Positions 24,847-33,885 of a DNA stretch of 64,000 nt are shown one piece after another. The DNA comes from Sphingobacterium sp. B16(2022). Its GTDB lineage: Bacteria > Bacteroidota > Bacteroidia > Sphingobacteriales > Sphingobacteriaceae. Each line of letters begins with the position of its first letter. Positions within the stretch are counted from its first letter, which is position 1. The notes beneath the pieces were generated by a model that was not told the DNA's origin, did not search any database, and worked only from the letters and a program-made list of their open reading frames with translations. A program made the translations under genes and the position numbers. The DNA lies in assembly GCF_012030425.1 (NCBI RefSeq), contig NZ_JAAUVN010000003.1, forward strand, positions 857,354 to 921,353. Reading direction: 5' to 3'.

Positions 24847-27693
24847 TTACATGCGTGGCGGGCGCATGCCTCCATGACCGCCACCATCTCCTGTCGGAGA
24901 GCCTAATGCAAATTTTTGAAATTTATATGTGAATAATAGCATAAAGTAACGTCCCAATCTATTAGTACGACTATCGACAACCATAGATTCACTAACTGTT
25001 CTGGAAACATTTGTTTGCTCATTTAAGAGGTCAAATGCCTGTAAGCGCACTGTTCCACGCTGACCTTTTAAAAACTTTTGTTCCACATAAGTATTGATGA
25101 TAAATGGATTAGCATTTATACCATCCCCATAACCCTGATTGAATTGTTTTGACAAATCCGCCCCGAAAATTGTGGTAGGGGTAATATTTACAGAACCAAT
25201 TAAGGTTGGTGTCCAAGATGAAATATTAGTGGTTCTATTTGTTAATGAATTTTCAGTATGATTATATTGATACCTAACTCCAGGATTAATCTCCAGATTC
25301 TCTGAAGGATTATATCGCAACATTAATCCTTGATTGAATACAATATTTCTAGACACATTTTTCAAACCAATATTATCAAGACTATCTGTTGATGAATAGC
25401 CTATTCTTTTGTTATAAGAAACACCTCCCATCAACATGATGTTATACGTCTTTTCTTTCAAAGATTTACCATAATGATAGAAGGAACTAATTCCAAATGG
25501 ATGATCATTTGATTCATTGAGATAGCGCGTCTCAGAAATTAAAGTAGTATCGACTCCTCCTGTATTACTATTCTTTAAACGGCCCAAATATGATTTATTT
25601 AAACTTACAATTTTATTTTCTGCTAAATTTGCATTTACAAAAGCAAAGAAATTATTTCCCTTCTGAAAATCATTTTTACGAAATCTAATATTCATTTGAT
25701 GATTAAACTCGGGATTTAGATTCGCATTACCCATAACAATACTGGTACGGTTGGTACTCATATCAAACGGAAGAATCTGTGTTACTGATGGCTCAGTTGT
25801 TGATCCACTATAATTTAGGGAAATATTAGATTGGCGCGAAAATTTGTATTCAAACCGTGCAATTGGCATCCAGTTCAAGTTATTACGATGAATAGGTACA
25901 GATAAATCTGAACTCAAGGCACTACCTCTTAATTGAGACGGTTGCGCGGCCGCACCAATGGAATAAGTTACTTTTTCTCCACTATACAAATAATTAGCTC
26001 CAACTCTATGCGTTGTGAACGAGTAGTCATAATTATAATCAAAGTTCAATTTAGGATCGTTAAGAATCTCATTTTCATCTTTATCATAACCCTGTTGTTG
26101 GTTTGAATTATCATATTTATTCTTATTGAAGTCATATGTAAATTCTAATTTACCGTTCTTTGACAAAGGTTCTGTGTAGTTCAATGAACCTCCCGCATTC
26201 CAACTCTTATTTTTTGCTTCTTGGATAGTTTTCTCGTAGATTGAATTTAAAGAGGCATCAGCATTATTAGGATCTTCCAATAATCGTTGTAATATTGCAT
26301 TTTGATCCTTATCTGTTTTGGCGTTATTATAATTCATATTCATGAAAATATTACGGCCATTTTCATTCAACTTACGATTATATAAACCACTTATACCATA
26401 ACGCGGGGCCGTTGAATTTGAAAAAATACTTTGATCTTGCGAATTATTAAATTCCTCATTTCTAAAAGTAATCGAATTTGTTACTGTATTCGCATCACCA
26501 TCATCAAATCCAAACTGAGGTGTTATTTTAATATAATCCTTTGTCGATGGTTTCCATTCCAGATTGGCCTCGAAACGATGACTGGCACCAATATTATTTG
26601 AGTTTGACTTTATACTATCATTTTGCGTGATACCTCTCAAGGTAATCTCTTGAAATTGCTCGGACAAAGTAGTATTATCACTATGACTGTAGCTATAGCT
26701 TCCATAAACAGTCAGCTTATCCGAAAAATCTTTCCTTGCATTCAAACCAATTGAGCCCAATTTTGTCAAACCATCTGATCCACCAAACATACCGCCACCT
26801 CGACGACCTCCACCACCTTGTTGACGGCGAGCTCCCCCACCGGTAGTATTAAAATCAAATAATGGTGCATTTGTATTATTAAGATTTCCTAAAATAGAAA
26901 TCTGCTCTCCTTCTCTCATACCCATCCACATACCGGTAGCTTGATAACGGTCTTCTGTACCGTAACCAGCACGTAAAGTTGCCATTTGCCCTTTATTATA
27001 TTTGGGATCAATCTGGATATTCAAAACTTTCTCCGAATCACCATTTTTGTTGCCTGTTATATTGGCCATATCTCCATAGTCATCAACAATCTGCATCTTC
27101 TCAATGATATTGGCAGGAAGATTCTGTGTTGCAGTTTTGACATCCCCACCAAAGAAATCTTTACCGTTAATGCGTACACGTTTCACGGATTCACCTTGAG
27201 CAGTTACATTACCGTCTTTATCCACCTCAACTCCCTGTAATTTCTTCAACGCATCTTCGGCCACAGATCCATCTCGTAATTTTAGATCCTTCATGGTATA
27301 TTCCAATGTATCACCTTTAACAACAATAGTCGGCACACCATCAATAACCACTTCTTCCAATAATTCTGAGGCCGGCTTTAATGTAAAGCTTGGAATAATG
27401 TATTTACTTTCTCCTTCCGGATAGGTAAACTCTTGCTCAAATCTTTCAAAACCTAAGTTTGAAACAGAAATTTTAAACTTACTCGCCTTTACATTATTAA
27501 AAATAAATATACCGGCAATCGAAGAACTGGTTACTAGGGAATCTTGATCTGAAATCAATTTTACTGAAGCTCCAGCGACAACACGAATCTTGTCATCTTT
27601 CAACATCCCTTGAACGGATTTCGTCTGTCCTTGAGCAACCCAGCTCAATAACATACTGCAAAATAAAAGGAAAGTAATCCTCATCATATACAT
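24847..27693 (-). CDS. Outer-membrane beta-barrel protein with carboxypeptidase-like and plug domains
   Basis: About 948 residues from the preferred start. A signal peptide (MRITFLLFCSMLLSWVAQGQ) is followed by a carboxypeptidase-regulatory-like beta-sandwich, a plug-like domain (VVIDGVPTIVVKGDTLEY through RINGKDFFGGDVKTATQNLP), and a long Asn/Tyr-rich C-terminal barrel. It is probably a TonB-dependent-receptor relative of the OMP beta-barrel family; the ligand is unknown and no SusD partner is adjacent. The frame is open to 27846, but those extra 51 residues precede the signal peptide. Odd features are a Gly/Arg/Gln-rich patch in an early barrel loop (RRQQGGGGRRGGG) and a Gly/His/Met/Pro tail. 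Confidence 0.88.
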   Translation of the reverse strand: MYMMRITFLLFCSMLLSWVAQGQTKSVQGMLKDDKIRVVAGASVKLISDQDSLVTSSSIAGIFIFNNVKASKFKISVSNLGFERFEQEFTYPEGESKYIIPSFTLKPASELLEEVVIDGVPTIVVKGDTLEYTMKDLKLRDGSVAEDALKKLQGVEVDKDGNVTAQGESVKRVRINGKDFFGGDVKTATQNLPANIIEKMQIVDDYGDMANITGNKNGDSEKVLNIQIDPKYNKGQMATLRAGYGTEDRYQATGMWMGMREGEQISILGNLNNTNAPLFDFNTTGGGARRQQGGGGRRGGGMFGGSDGLTKLGSIGLNARKDFSDKLTVYGSYSYSHSDNTTLSEQFQEITLRGITQNDSIKSNSNNIGASHRFEANLEWKPSTKDYIKITPQFGFDDGDANTVTNSITFRNEEFNNSQDQSIFSNSTAPRYGISGLYNRKLNENGRNIFMNMNYNNAKTDKDQNAILQRLLEDPNNADASLNSIYEKTIQEAKNKSWNAGGSLNYTEPLSKNGKLEFTYDFNKNKYDNSNQQQGYDKDENEILNDPKLNFDYNYDYSFTTHRVGANYLYSGEKVTYSIGAAAQPSQLRGSALSSDLSVPIHRNNLNWMPIARFEYKFSRQSNISLNYSGSTTEPSVTQILPFDMSTNRTSIVMGNANLNPEFNHQMNIRFRKNDFQKGNNFFAFVNANLAENKIVSLNKSYLGRLKNSNTGGVDTTLISETRYLNESNDHPFGISSFYHYGKSLKEKTYNIMLMGGVSYNKRIGYSSTDSLDNIGLKNVSRNIVFNQGLMLRYNPSENLEINPGVRYQYNHTENSLTNRTTNISSWTPTLIGSVNITPTTIFGADLSKQFNQGYGDGINANPFIINTYVEQKFLKGQRGTVRLQAFDLLNEQTNVSRTVSESMVVDSRTNRLGRYFMLLFTYKFQKFALGSPTGDGGGHGGMRPPRM

Positions 27694-28091
27694 CTTTTTG
27701 TAATTATCGGTTCTTATTCTGTGTGGTAATCCCACCAGGCTCAAATAAATCAACCCAATCTTCCCATTCATCTCATGATACGCTGTACTGAATCTTTCTA
27801 ACATAAAGAATAAAGCCAACAGGTAAACAACGATCGTATACAGCACAGGGTTATATTCATTTGATACTTATACAAAAGAAGAAAATAGTAGTGTTAATAA
27901 ACGTAAAACCTAAATTTTAACATAATAGTTACAATAAAACCTAATTTCACGACAGTTGGCGGGCTAATAAAAACTTTTTAAAGATGAATCGAAGTATAAA
28001 AAATCGTTCGCATTTTGTTCAAAAAATCAAATACCACAATTCATATATAAAGCTACTATAAACACATCCTTTTGCTATTAATAATATATTG
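27694..28091. other. Intergenic region between divergent beta-barrel and rnhB genes
   Basis: About 400 bp, AT-rich. Apart from the rnhB -33/-7 elements at the right end I see no gene, repeat or RNA fold. No exact TAnnTTTG box was found for the beta-barrel gene. Confidence 0.5.
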
Positions 28092-28099
28092 TATTTTTG
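28071..28099 (+). promoter_or_regulatory. rnhB promoter: TTTG -33 and TATTTTTG -7
   Basis: TTTG at 28071-28074 and TATTTTTG at 28092-28099 are separated by 17 bp, a full Bacteroidota promoter. The -7 box falls inside the longest open frame, so the downstream ATG at 28119 is the true rnhB start. Confidence 0.6.
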
Positions 28100-28118
28100 C
28101 TACTCAAAAATAAATAAA

Positions 28119-28715
28119 ATGCTATTATCATATTTTCAAGATGAGTTTATAGAGGCGGGTTGTGATGAGGCTGGGAGAGGTTGTTTGGCGGGGCCAGTTT
28201 TTGCTGCTGCAGTGATTTTCCCAAAAGACTACCATCATGAAGTATTAAATGACTCCAAGCAGCTTAGTGCAAAAAAAAGAATGCAATTGCGCAGTATTAT
28301 AGAGCAGGAGGCTTTAGCATATGCAGTAGCTAGCGTTTCCGCAGAAGAGATTGATCGGATAAATATTCATAATGCCTCTTATGTCGCCATGCATCGAGCT
28401 CTGGATCAATTAAAATTAAAAGCCGAGTACATTTTAGTCGATGGTAATAAATTTATTCCCTATCAGGAAATCCCCCATAATTGTATTGTTAAAGGTGACG
28501 GAAAATATTTATCTATTGCGGCAGCATCCATCTTAGCTAAAACGTACCGTGATGATTATATGGACAATATTGCAAAAGATTATCCTGAGTATGATTGGCT
28601 AAACAATAAGGGCTACCCTACAGTCAAGCACAGAAGTGCAGTACTTGCCAGAGGAATAACACCACATCATAGAAAAACCTTTAGAATAACTGATCCACAG
28701 CTCAAGTTATTCTAA
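28119..28715 (+). CDS. rnhB: Ribonuclease HII
   Basis: Cleaves RNA in RNA-DNA hybrids and removes single misincorporated ribonucleotides. From the preferred ATG it has 198 residues, a normal length. The catalytic Asp-Glu pair lies in GCDEAGRGCLAGPV; further family motifs are LNDSKQLSAKKR, the third acidic site in ILVDGNKF and the C-terminal KTYRDDYM segment. The last codons form one arm of a terminator hairpin. Confidence 0.95.
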   Translation: MLLSYFQDEFIEAGCDEAGRGCLAGPVFAAAVIFPKDYHHEVLNDSKQLSAKKRMQLRSIIEQEALAYAVASVSAEEIDRINIHNASYVAMHRALDQLKLKAEYILVDGNKFIPYQEIPHNCIVKGDGKYLSIAAASILAKTYRDDYMDNIAKDYPEYDWLNNKGYPTVKHRSAVLARGITPHHRKTFRITDPQLKLF

Positions 28716-28722
28716 AGGTTTT
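28674..28722 (+). terminator. Hairpin terminator overlapping the rnhB 3' coding end
   Basis: An 18-bp perfect stem pairs 28674-28691 with 28705-28722 around a 13-nt loop; TTTTT ends it. The left arm and loop encode the last 14 or so residues of RNase HII and the stop codon is in the right arm. Confidence 0.75.
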
Positions 28723-28738
28723 TAAAAAATTATTTTTA

Positions 28739-28768
28739 GCAACAATCTTTCTAGATTGTTGCTTTTTT
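28739..28768 (+). terminator. Second terminator for rnhB, embedded in the yfhO-like 3' end
   Basis: A 10-bp stem GCAACAATCT/AGATTGTTGC with a TTCT loop and a T6 tail on the plus strand. It overlaps the last codons and stop of the convergent YfhO-family gene. Confidence 0.75.
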
Positions 28769-31228
28769 ATTCTTTTTGATTGAGAAGTAAATTGCAACAG
28801 CAATCCCTAATCCTAAAATTATGGACGCAATTAATGTCAATATATTACCGAGCTTATGAGATGCCGGATCGAAAATAAACTCGACCTTATGATTCCCACC
28901 TGGTAATTGTAATGCTCTCAGAATATAGTCAGCACGTATAATTGGCACCTCTTTACCGTCAACAAAAGCCTTCCAGCCTTTTTCATAATATACCTCAGAG
29001 AATACAGCAAATGCATCTGTAGGAGTAGAATATTCATAAACCATTTTATCAGGATGGTAAGAAGTCAGCTTTATCGATGCATTAACGGGCAAACCTAAAC
29101 GTTTACCGTCAAATTTATCTTTAAATTCTTCACTAACAAAAGCCTCTTTTGAAGGAGTGAAACTACCAATCGCCTGCATCTCCTGCGCATTGTCTTTAAC
29201 AAATGTTACTTGATCAACAAACCAGGCATTTCCAGCAGCAGAACTTCTACGTTGTATCCGTTGCCCCTTTTGTTCATCTCCTGTAATGACATAACGGACA
29301 TTAAACATATCCAACACGTCTTCGTTTATAGCTCCATTAAATTGGTTCTCCAAAATCTCCTGAAACCGCATCAATTTCGCAGCATGGTAACCACCTAAAG
29401 ATTTATGATAATATGACGCACGGGCATCTGAAAATGGATTTGTGGTTAAATCAATGACACGGTAACTCAAATCCTTGTCCATACGAATCAATTGATCGAC
29501 CTCCCGCTCTTGAAAAGCCTGACCTGTTACCATGCGTTTCTCTACAAATGATTTGTCATTTAAAAAGCGCTTATCGACACTCCAGAGATCAAACAGAAAA
29601 ACAACCGCCAATCCAATAATCAAAACATTTGCAGAAAGCTTCATCTTAATAAAAAACCATACTGCTAAAAAGGTAATCAAAACGATGGCAAAAGAACGAT
29701 ACGCATCTGCACTCGCCACTGCCGAACGATCTTTTATTAAATTGTTTAACCACTGATTTGCAACTGCCTGATCACCGACCTGGCTTGTCAGTTGCTCCAG
29801 CAATTGCACATCCTCTTTCTTTTTAAAACTTAAAAATAGATCTGGTACAAAAGCAACAAGTAAACAAATAGCACCTAATCCGATAAAAGTATACAGTACT
29901 TTCTTATCTAATTTCTCAATTTTATCTGCCTTTGTGATCAACTCATTCAACGTTAACACCGCCATCAATGGAATCAAAATTGCCGCGATCACCAATATCG
30001 ACTCGACCGCTCTGAACTTATTGTACATCGGGAAGTAGTCAAAGAATATGTCTGAAACCAATGTAAAATTCTTTCCGAACGACAGCAATAAAATTAGGAC
30101 AGTTGTTGTAAGAATCCACCATTTTAGTCTATTGTTGACAATAAATAGACCTAAAATGAAAAGAAACAATACACCAGCTCCAAAATACCATGGACCAGAA
30201 GTAAATGGTTTGTCTCCCCAATAAACCGGCATTCTACTTGCGAATTCACCTGCCTGAACAGTGCTCATTCCCTGTGCTCCAAAAGTAGACTGCAAAAACT
30301 TTGCGACATTAGACTTTTCATCCAAAATACCACTATTTCCTCCTCCATACGCATTCGGAATCAAAAATGTCAATGTTTCTCCTACACCTTGGCTCCATTC
30401 GTAAGCATATTGTTTATCTAATCCCTTTTCTTTCGAGGCATCCACTTTAGTAATATTGGCGTGACCGCGTGTACTTAATTTACTGTACTCATAAGTCGGA
30501 ATTAAAATCGAAGCATTCACTAAAATAGCGACAATTACTGCAGCCAACTGTAAACCCGAAGCAATAAAAAACTCCTTGATCTTTTTATCACGAATGGCGT
30601 ATACCAAGGCAAAGATTACATAAACCATCAATGCGATAAGCATATAATAAGTCATTTGTAAATGGTTGACACGGATCTCAAGAGCCATAAATAAGGCCAA
30701 CAGAACTGGGCCCCAAACTCTGCTCCCTCTAAAGCACATGATCACCGCTCCTATGACAGCAGGAATAAAAGCAATAGCATACGCTTTTGTGACGTGTCCA
30801 GCTTCGATATAAATAAAATTATAAGATGTAAACGCAATAGCAACGGCGCCTAATGCGGCTAGCCATGGTCGAACACGTAATACACTCAATAAGAAATACC
30901 CTCCCAATAAATAAAATAAAACGATATCAATGGGTTGTGGAAAAACGGTTTTGACCGCCGCTAAGATATAGGTTCCAATATTATTTTCACTTGCAGACCA
31001 GATTTGATAAGTGGGCATGCCACCAAACATTGAATTTGTCCACAACGGAGCTTTTCCATCTTGAGCTTTATAATCGAACATTTCCTTCTGTGCAGCTTGA
31101 GCCTGCACAACATCACTTTGTGCCAAAGTCTGCCCTTGCCACACTGGAGTAAAATAAAAGAATACAAGCGCTACAAAAATCGCTATCACGATAAGATGTG
31201 CTGAATTTTCCTTAAACCAATTTTTCAT
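28751..31228 (-). CDS. YfhO-family multi-pass membrane protein
   Basis: An 825-residue protein with about a dozen hydrophobic helices in the N-terminal 530 residues and one at the C-terminus, split by a soluble extracytoplasmic domain of about 240 residues. This is the layout of YfhO and of GT-C-type glycosyltransferases. Family-like segments are TNSMFGGMPTYQIW near the start and VFSEVYYEKGWKAFVDGKEVPI near the end. In Firmicutes YfhO takes part in glycosylating lipoteichoic acid; a role in transferring sugars from a lipid carrier is possible here but unproven. No glycan genes adjoin. Confidence 0.88.
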   Translation of the reverse strand: MKNWFKENSAHLIVIAIFVALVFFYFTPVWQGQTLAQSDVVQAQAAQKEMFDYKAQDGKAPLWTNSMFGGMPTYQIWSASENNIGTYILAAVKTVFPQPIDIVLFYLLGGYFLLSVLRVRPWLAALGAVAIAFTSYNFIYIEAGHVTKAYAIAFIPAVIGAVIMCFRGSRVWGPVLLALFMALEIRVNHLQMTYYMLIALMVYVIFALVYAIRDKKIKEFFIASGLQLAAVIVAILVNASILIPTYEYSKLSTRGHANITKVDASKEKGLDKQYAYEWSQGVGETLTFLIPNAYGGGNSGILDEKSNVAKFLQSTFGAQGMSTVQAGEFASRMPVYWGDKPFTSGPWYFGAGVLFLFILGLFIVNNRLKWWILTTTVLILLLSFGKNFTLVSDIFFDYFPMYNKFRAVESILVIAAILIPLMAVLTLNELITKADKIEKLDKKVLYTFIGLGAICLLVAFVPDLFLSFKKKEDVQLLEQLTSQVGDQAVANQWLNNLIKDRSAVASADAYRSFAIVLITFLAVWFFIKMKLSANVLIIGLAVVFLFDLWSVDKRFLNDKSFVEKRMVTGQAFQEREVDQLIRMDKDLSYRVIDLTTNPFSDARASYYHKSLGGYHAAKLMRFQEILENQFNGAINEDVLDMFNVRYVITGDEQKGQRIQRRSSAAGNAWFVDQVTFVKDNAQEMQAIGSFTPSKEAFVSEEFKDKFDGKRLGLPVNASIKLTSYHPDKMVYEYSTPTDAFAVFSEVYYEKGWKAFVDGKEVPIIRADYILRALQLPGGNHKVEFIFDPASHKLGNILTLIASIILGLGIAVAIYFSIKKNKKATI

Positions 31229-31261
31229 TTATATTATTAGGTTATTAAAACTTACGAAAAC

Positions 31262-31269
31262 CAAAAATA
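31262..31269 (-). promoter_or_regulatory. -7 box (TATTTTTG) for the yfhO-like gene
   Basis: Minus-strand TATTTTTG, a perfect TAnnTTTG element, 33 nt before the ATG in the gap after the trkA stop. Confidence 0.45.
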
Positions 31270-31321
31270 TACATTTGATTTTACAATTTATATTATTTTC
31301 CAAACCCAAGACTTATTTCTC

Positions 31322-32008
31322 CTATTCCCCTTTTTGGATAAGCTTATTAATATTCGACAATTCACCAAAAAGAACCAATATATCCCCTTCTTCCAATAAT
31401 GTTTCCGAAGTCGCTATACCCGAAGCCTCCTTAATTTCTTTCTTTTTGATGCTATCTTTTACCTCGGTTATCTTGAGTGTTGTCATGACGATCACTTTAA
31501 AAAGATTAGTTAGGTTAGCTTCACGAAGGGTCATTCCAACATATTTTGATGGAACTTTTGTCTCAATAATACTGTATTTTTCAGATACTTTGAATGAATC
31601 TACAATATCAATATTGTCCAAACGCATCGCTAGCCTTTCTGCAGCCTCTTCCTCTGGCATAATGTATTCGGCGATTTCCATTGCTTCAAGCACTGTTTTC
31701 TGAAGGTCCGAAACAATTCTTCCTATGATTCGCTTTACTTTTAATTGTTTCATTAAAGCTACTGTTAGCAATGAAGCTCCTTCATCCTCTCCAATAGCAA
31801 TAATAACGGCATGGCAGTCCTTAAGCGGTAAAGATGATACTGCCTCCCGGTCTGTTGTATCCAGACAGACCGTATGTGTTACTTTATCTTTTAATTGCTC
31901 AACAATAATCAGACTTTTATCCGCCCCGATCACCTCATGCCCCAATTCTGTCAAATGAACTGCAAGTGATCGTCCAAAATGCCCTAGTCCTAAAACGATA
32001 TATTTCAT
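31322..32008 (-). CDS. trkA: Potassium uptake regulatory subunit, TrkA/KtrA type
   Basis: Cytoplasmic gating ring subunit that binds nucleotide and controls the TrkH channel. The 228 residues hold one RCK_N Rossmann domain (GLGHFGRSLAVHLTELGHEVIGAD, with GxGxxG) and a C-terminal RCK_C domain (about 140-225). A single RCK pair is the KtrA-type layout; E. coli TrkA has two. It begins 10 bp after trkH, so the two are one operon. Confidence 0.93.
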   Translation of the reverse strand: MKYIVLGLGHFGRSLAVHLTELGHEVIGADKSLIIVEQLKDKVTHTVCLDTTDREAVSSLPLKDCHAVIIAIGEDEGASLLTVALMKQLKVKRIIGRIVSDLQKTVLEAMEIAEYIMPEEEAAERLAMRLDNIDIVDSFKVSEKYSIIETKVPSKYVGMTLREANLTNLFKVIVMTTLKITEVKDSIKKKEIKEASGIATSETLLEEGDILVLFGELSNINKLIQKGE

Positions 32009-32018
32009 ATAAATTCGA

Positions 32019-33806
32019 TTAATAGAGTATCTTTTCCTCTGGAAAAGTGTAATTTCTTCGTGTTATATTTTTAATAAAAGCCACCAATAATGTCAATGTA
32101 CCGACACGACCGACAAACATCGTCATCATTACAATAAATTTACCTGCAACACTCAAAGATGGTGTAATTCCCAAGCTCAGCCCACAGGTCGTATAGGCAG
32201 ATACTGCCTCAAATAACAATGCTTTAAAACTCTTATCAGGATCTGAAAAAACCAGCAGCATAAAACTCACACCGATCGTAAATAGCGACAATAGAATAAT
32301 GGCAAATGCTTTATGTACAGATTCGCCTGCGATCCGTCTTTTAAAAAGTTCAATATGCTCTTTTCCTCTTGCCAAAGCAATGATATTCATTATAGACACC
32401 GCAATGGTCGTAACTTTAACACCACCACCAGTGGAACCAGGAGATGCTCCTACCCACATGAGTAGGATAATTAACAAGACTGTGGGCATGGATACAAATG
32501 AGAGATCAACACTATTAAATCCAGCCGAACGCGAAGCATTGGCCATAAAAAATGAGGTTATCCACTCGCCCATCTGCCCCTGTTCCAAAGAAAGAGTCTT
32601 GTTCCGCTCTAACAGAAAAAAGAATATTGTTGCCAACACAACGACAACCGCATTACACGCCAGCACTAATTTTGAATTAAAACTGAAGTTCCAAGCTTTA
32701 TGCTTATAATTCTTCTTCGTCACCAACCGATGATACCAGTAAATACAAGAATCTTTTACATAGGAATAAATATTCAATACGATCCCAAAACCCAATCCAC
32801 CTAGTATAAATAATACAGACAAAGCCAATTGGAAGTTGTAATTAAATTTATAGCCATCATTGGTGATTCCATCCGTTAGGATCGAAAAACCAGCATTACA
32901 AAAAGAAGATACAGAATGAAAAATAGCGAAAAACACCTGATTTCCCAGAGAAGGAAAAAGAGTTGCATCTAGCGTGCTAAAGATTAATAAAGCACCGAGA
33001 AGTTCAAATAATAATGTAATAAAAATTATCGTGAGAAGTGTTTTAACCACCGATCCCACTTTATTTTCACCAAGAATTTCGCCAAACATCAATTGATTCT
33101 TGAACGAAAAACCACCTGAAAAGAAGTATCCGAAAAAACCGGTAAAAGTCATAATTCCCAATCCACCAATCTGGATCAACACCAGAATAATTGTTTGTCC
33201 AAAGAGAGAAAAGTTAGTTGAAATATCTGTCACCGATAGTCCCGTAATACATACAGCACTTGTCGCCATAAATAGTGCATCAATAAAACTCAAAGGGGCT
33301 TCTATTGTTGTTCGGGGCAACATCAACAAAACAGTACCGATAAGAATCAATGCAAAAAAACTGATAACAAATAAAATAGTGGGATTAAAATAGAAGTTAT
33401 CAAAAAACAAGGTACTCTTGGAAAGCTCTGCAATAAACACCAGATAAATACCTAGATAGATCCACTGATCTTTACCGAAAAGATCAACTGCGGGAACACT
33501 TGCAAATCGCGCTATTATGATTAAAGCAAAATAGCTTAGGATCACCAGCCCTGAATAATGTTCTACTTCAATTCTTTTCAACGCAAAAATAGAAGAAGCT
33601 GTACGAAGTCCTGTCATGATGAACAAAACATAGAACATTGCATTAATGATATGATCGAGGAGGTTTGCAAGATTTGGATCTCTTACATAGCCCACATTGA
33701 AAATAACGGCAAAAGTACAGATCATGCTGACATAAAACATGATTTGATCTACAATGCTATTCTTATACTTAAAGACGAATTTTAAAAAACTCAATATTGA
33801 CCCCAT
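32019..33806 (-). CDS. trkH: Potassium uptake transmembrane subunit, TrkH/KtrB type
   Basis: Membrane channel of the K+ uptake system, gated by the adjacent TrkA/KtrA protein. Repeated M1-P-M2 units are visible; selectivity-filter-like glycines occur in TSAVCITGLSVTD, SSFCNAGFSILTD, MWVGASPGSTGGGVK and SAYTTCGLSLGI. At 595 residues it is longer than typical KtrB (about 450), because of some 120 residues of additional N-terminal hydrophobic helices. A -7 box lies 6 nt before the ATG. Confidence 0.92.
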   Translation of the reverse strand: MGSILSFLKFVFKYKNSIVDQIMFYVSMICTFAVIFNVGYVRDPNLANLLDHIINAMFYVLFIMTGLRTASSIFALKRIEVEHYSGLVILSYFALIIIARFASVPAVDLFGKDQWIYLGIYLVFIAELSKSTLFFDNFYFNPTILFVISFFALILIGTVLLMLPRTTIEAPLSFIDALFMATSAVCITGLSVTDISTNFSLFGQTIILVLIQIGGLGIMTFTGFFGYFFSGGFSFKNQLMFGEILGENKVGSVVKTLLTIIFITLLFELLGALLIFSTLDATLFPSLGNQVFFAIFHSVSSFCNAGFSILTDGITNDGYKFNYNFQLALSVLFILGGLGFGIVLNIYSYVKDSCIYWYHRLVTKKNYKHKAWNFSFNSKLVLACNAVVVVLATIFFFLLERNKTLSLEQGQMGEWITSFFMANASRSAGFNSVDLSFVSMPTVLLIILLMWVGASPGSTGGGVKVTTIAVSIMNIIALARGKEHIELFKRRIAGESVHKAFAIILLSLFTIGVSFMLLVFSDPDKSFKALLFEAVSAYTTCGLSLGITPSLSVAGKFIVMMTMFVGRVGTLTLLVAFIKNITRRNYTFPEEKILY

Positions 33807-33812
33807 CTGTCA

Positions 33813-33820
33813 CAAACATA
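33813..33820 (-). promoter_or_regulatory. -7 box (TATGTTTG) 6 nt before trkH
   Basis: Minus-strand TATGTTTG fits TAnnTTTG with only 6 nt to the trkH ATG, so the message would have little or no leader. Confidence 0.45.
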
Positions 33821-33862
33821 CTGATAACTTAGGAAAAACAGAACTTCCTGCCCCGATGATCA

Positions 33863-33878
33863 TATTTCACGTGAAACC
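33863..33878. other. parS-like palindrome
   Basis: TATTTCACGTGAAACC matches the widespread ParB-binding consensus TGTTNCACGTGAAACA at all defined positions but the second and the last; the core TTTCACGTGAAA is a perfect 12-bp palindrome. It sits in the 79-bp gap between the AsmA-like gene and trkH. It is the only such site I noticed in the window. Confidence 0.5.
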
Positions 33879-33885
33879 CTCTTTT

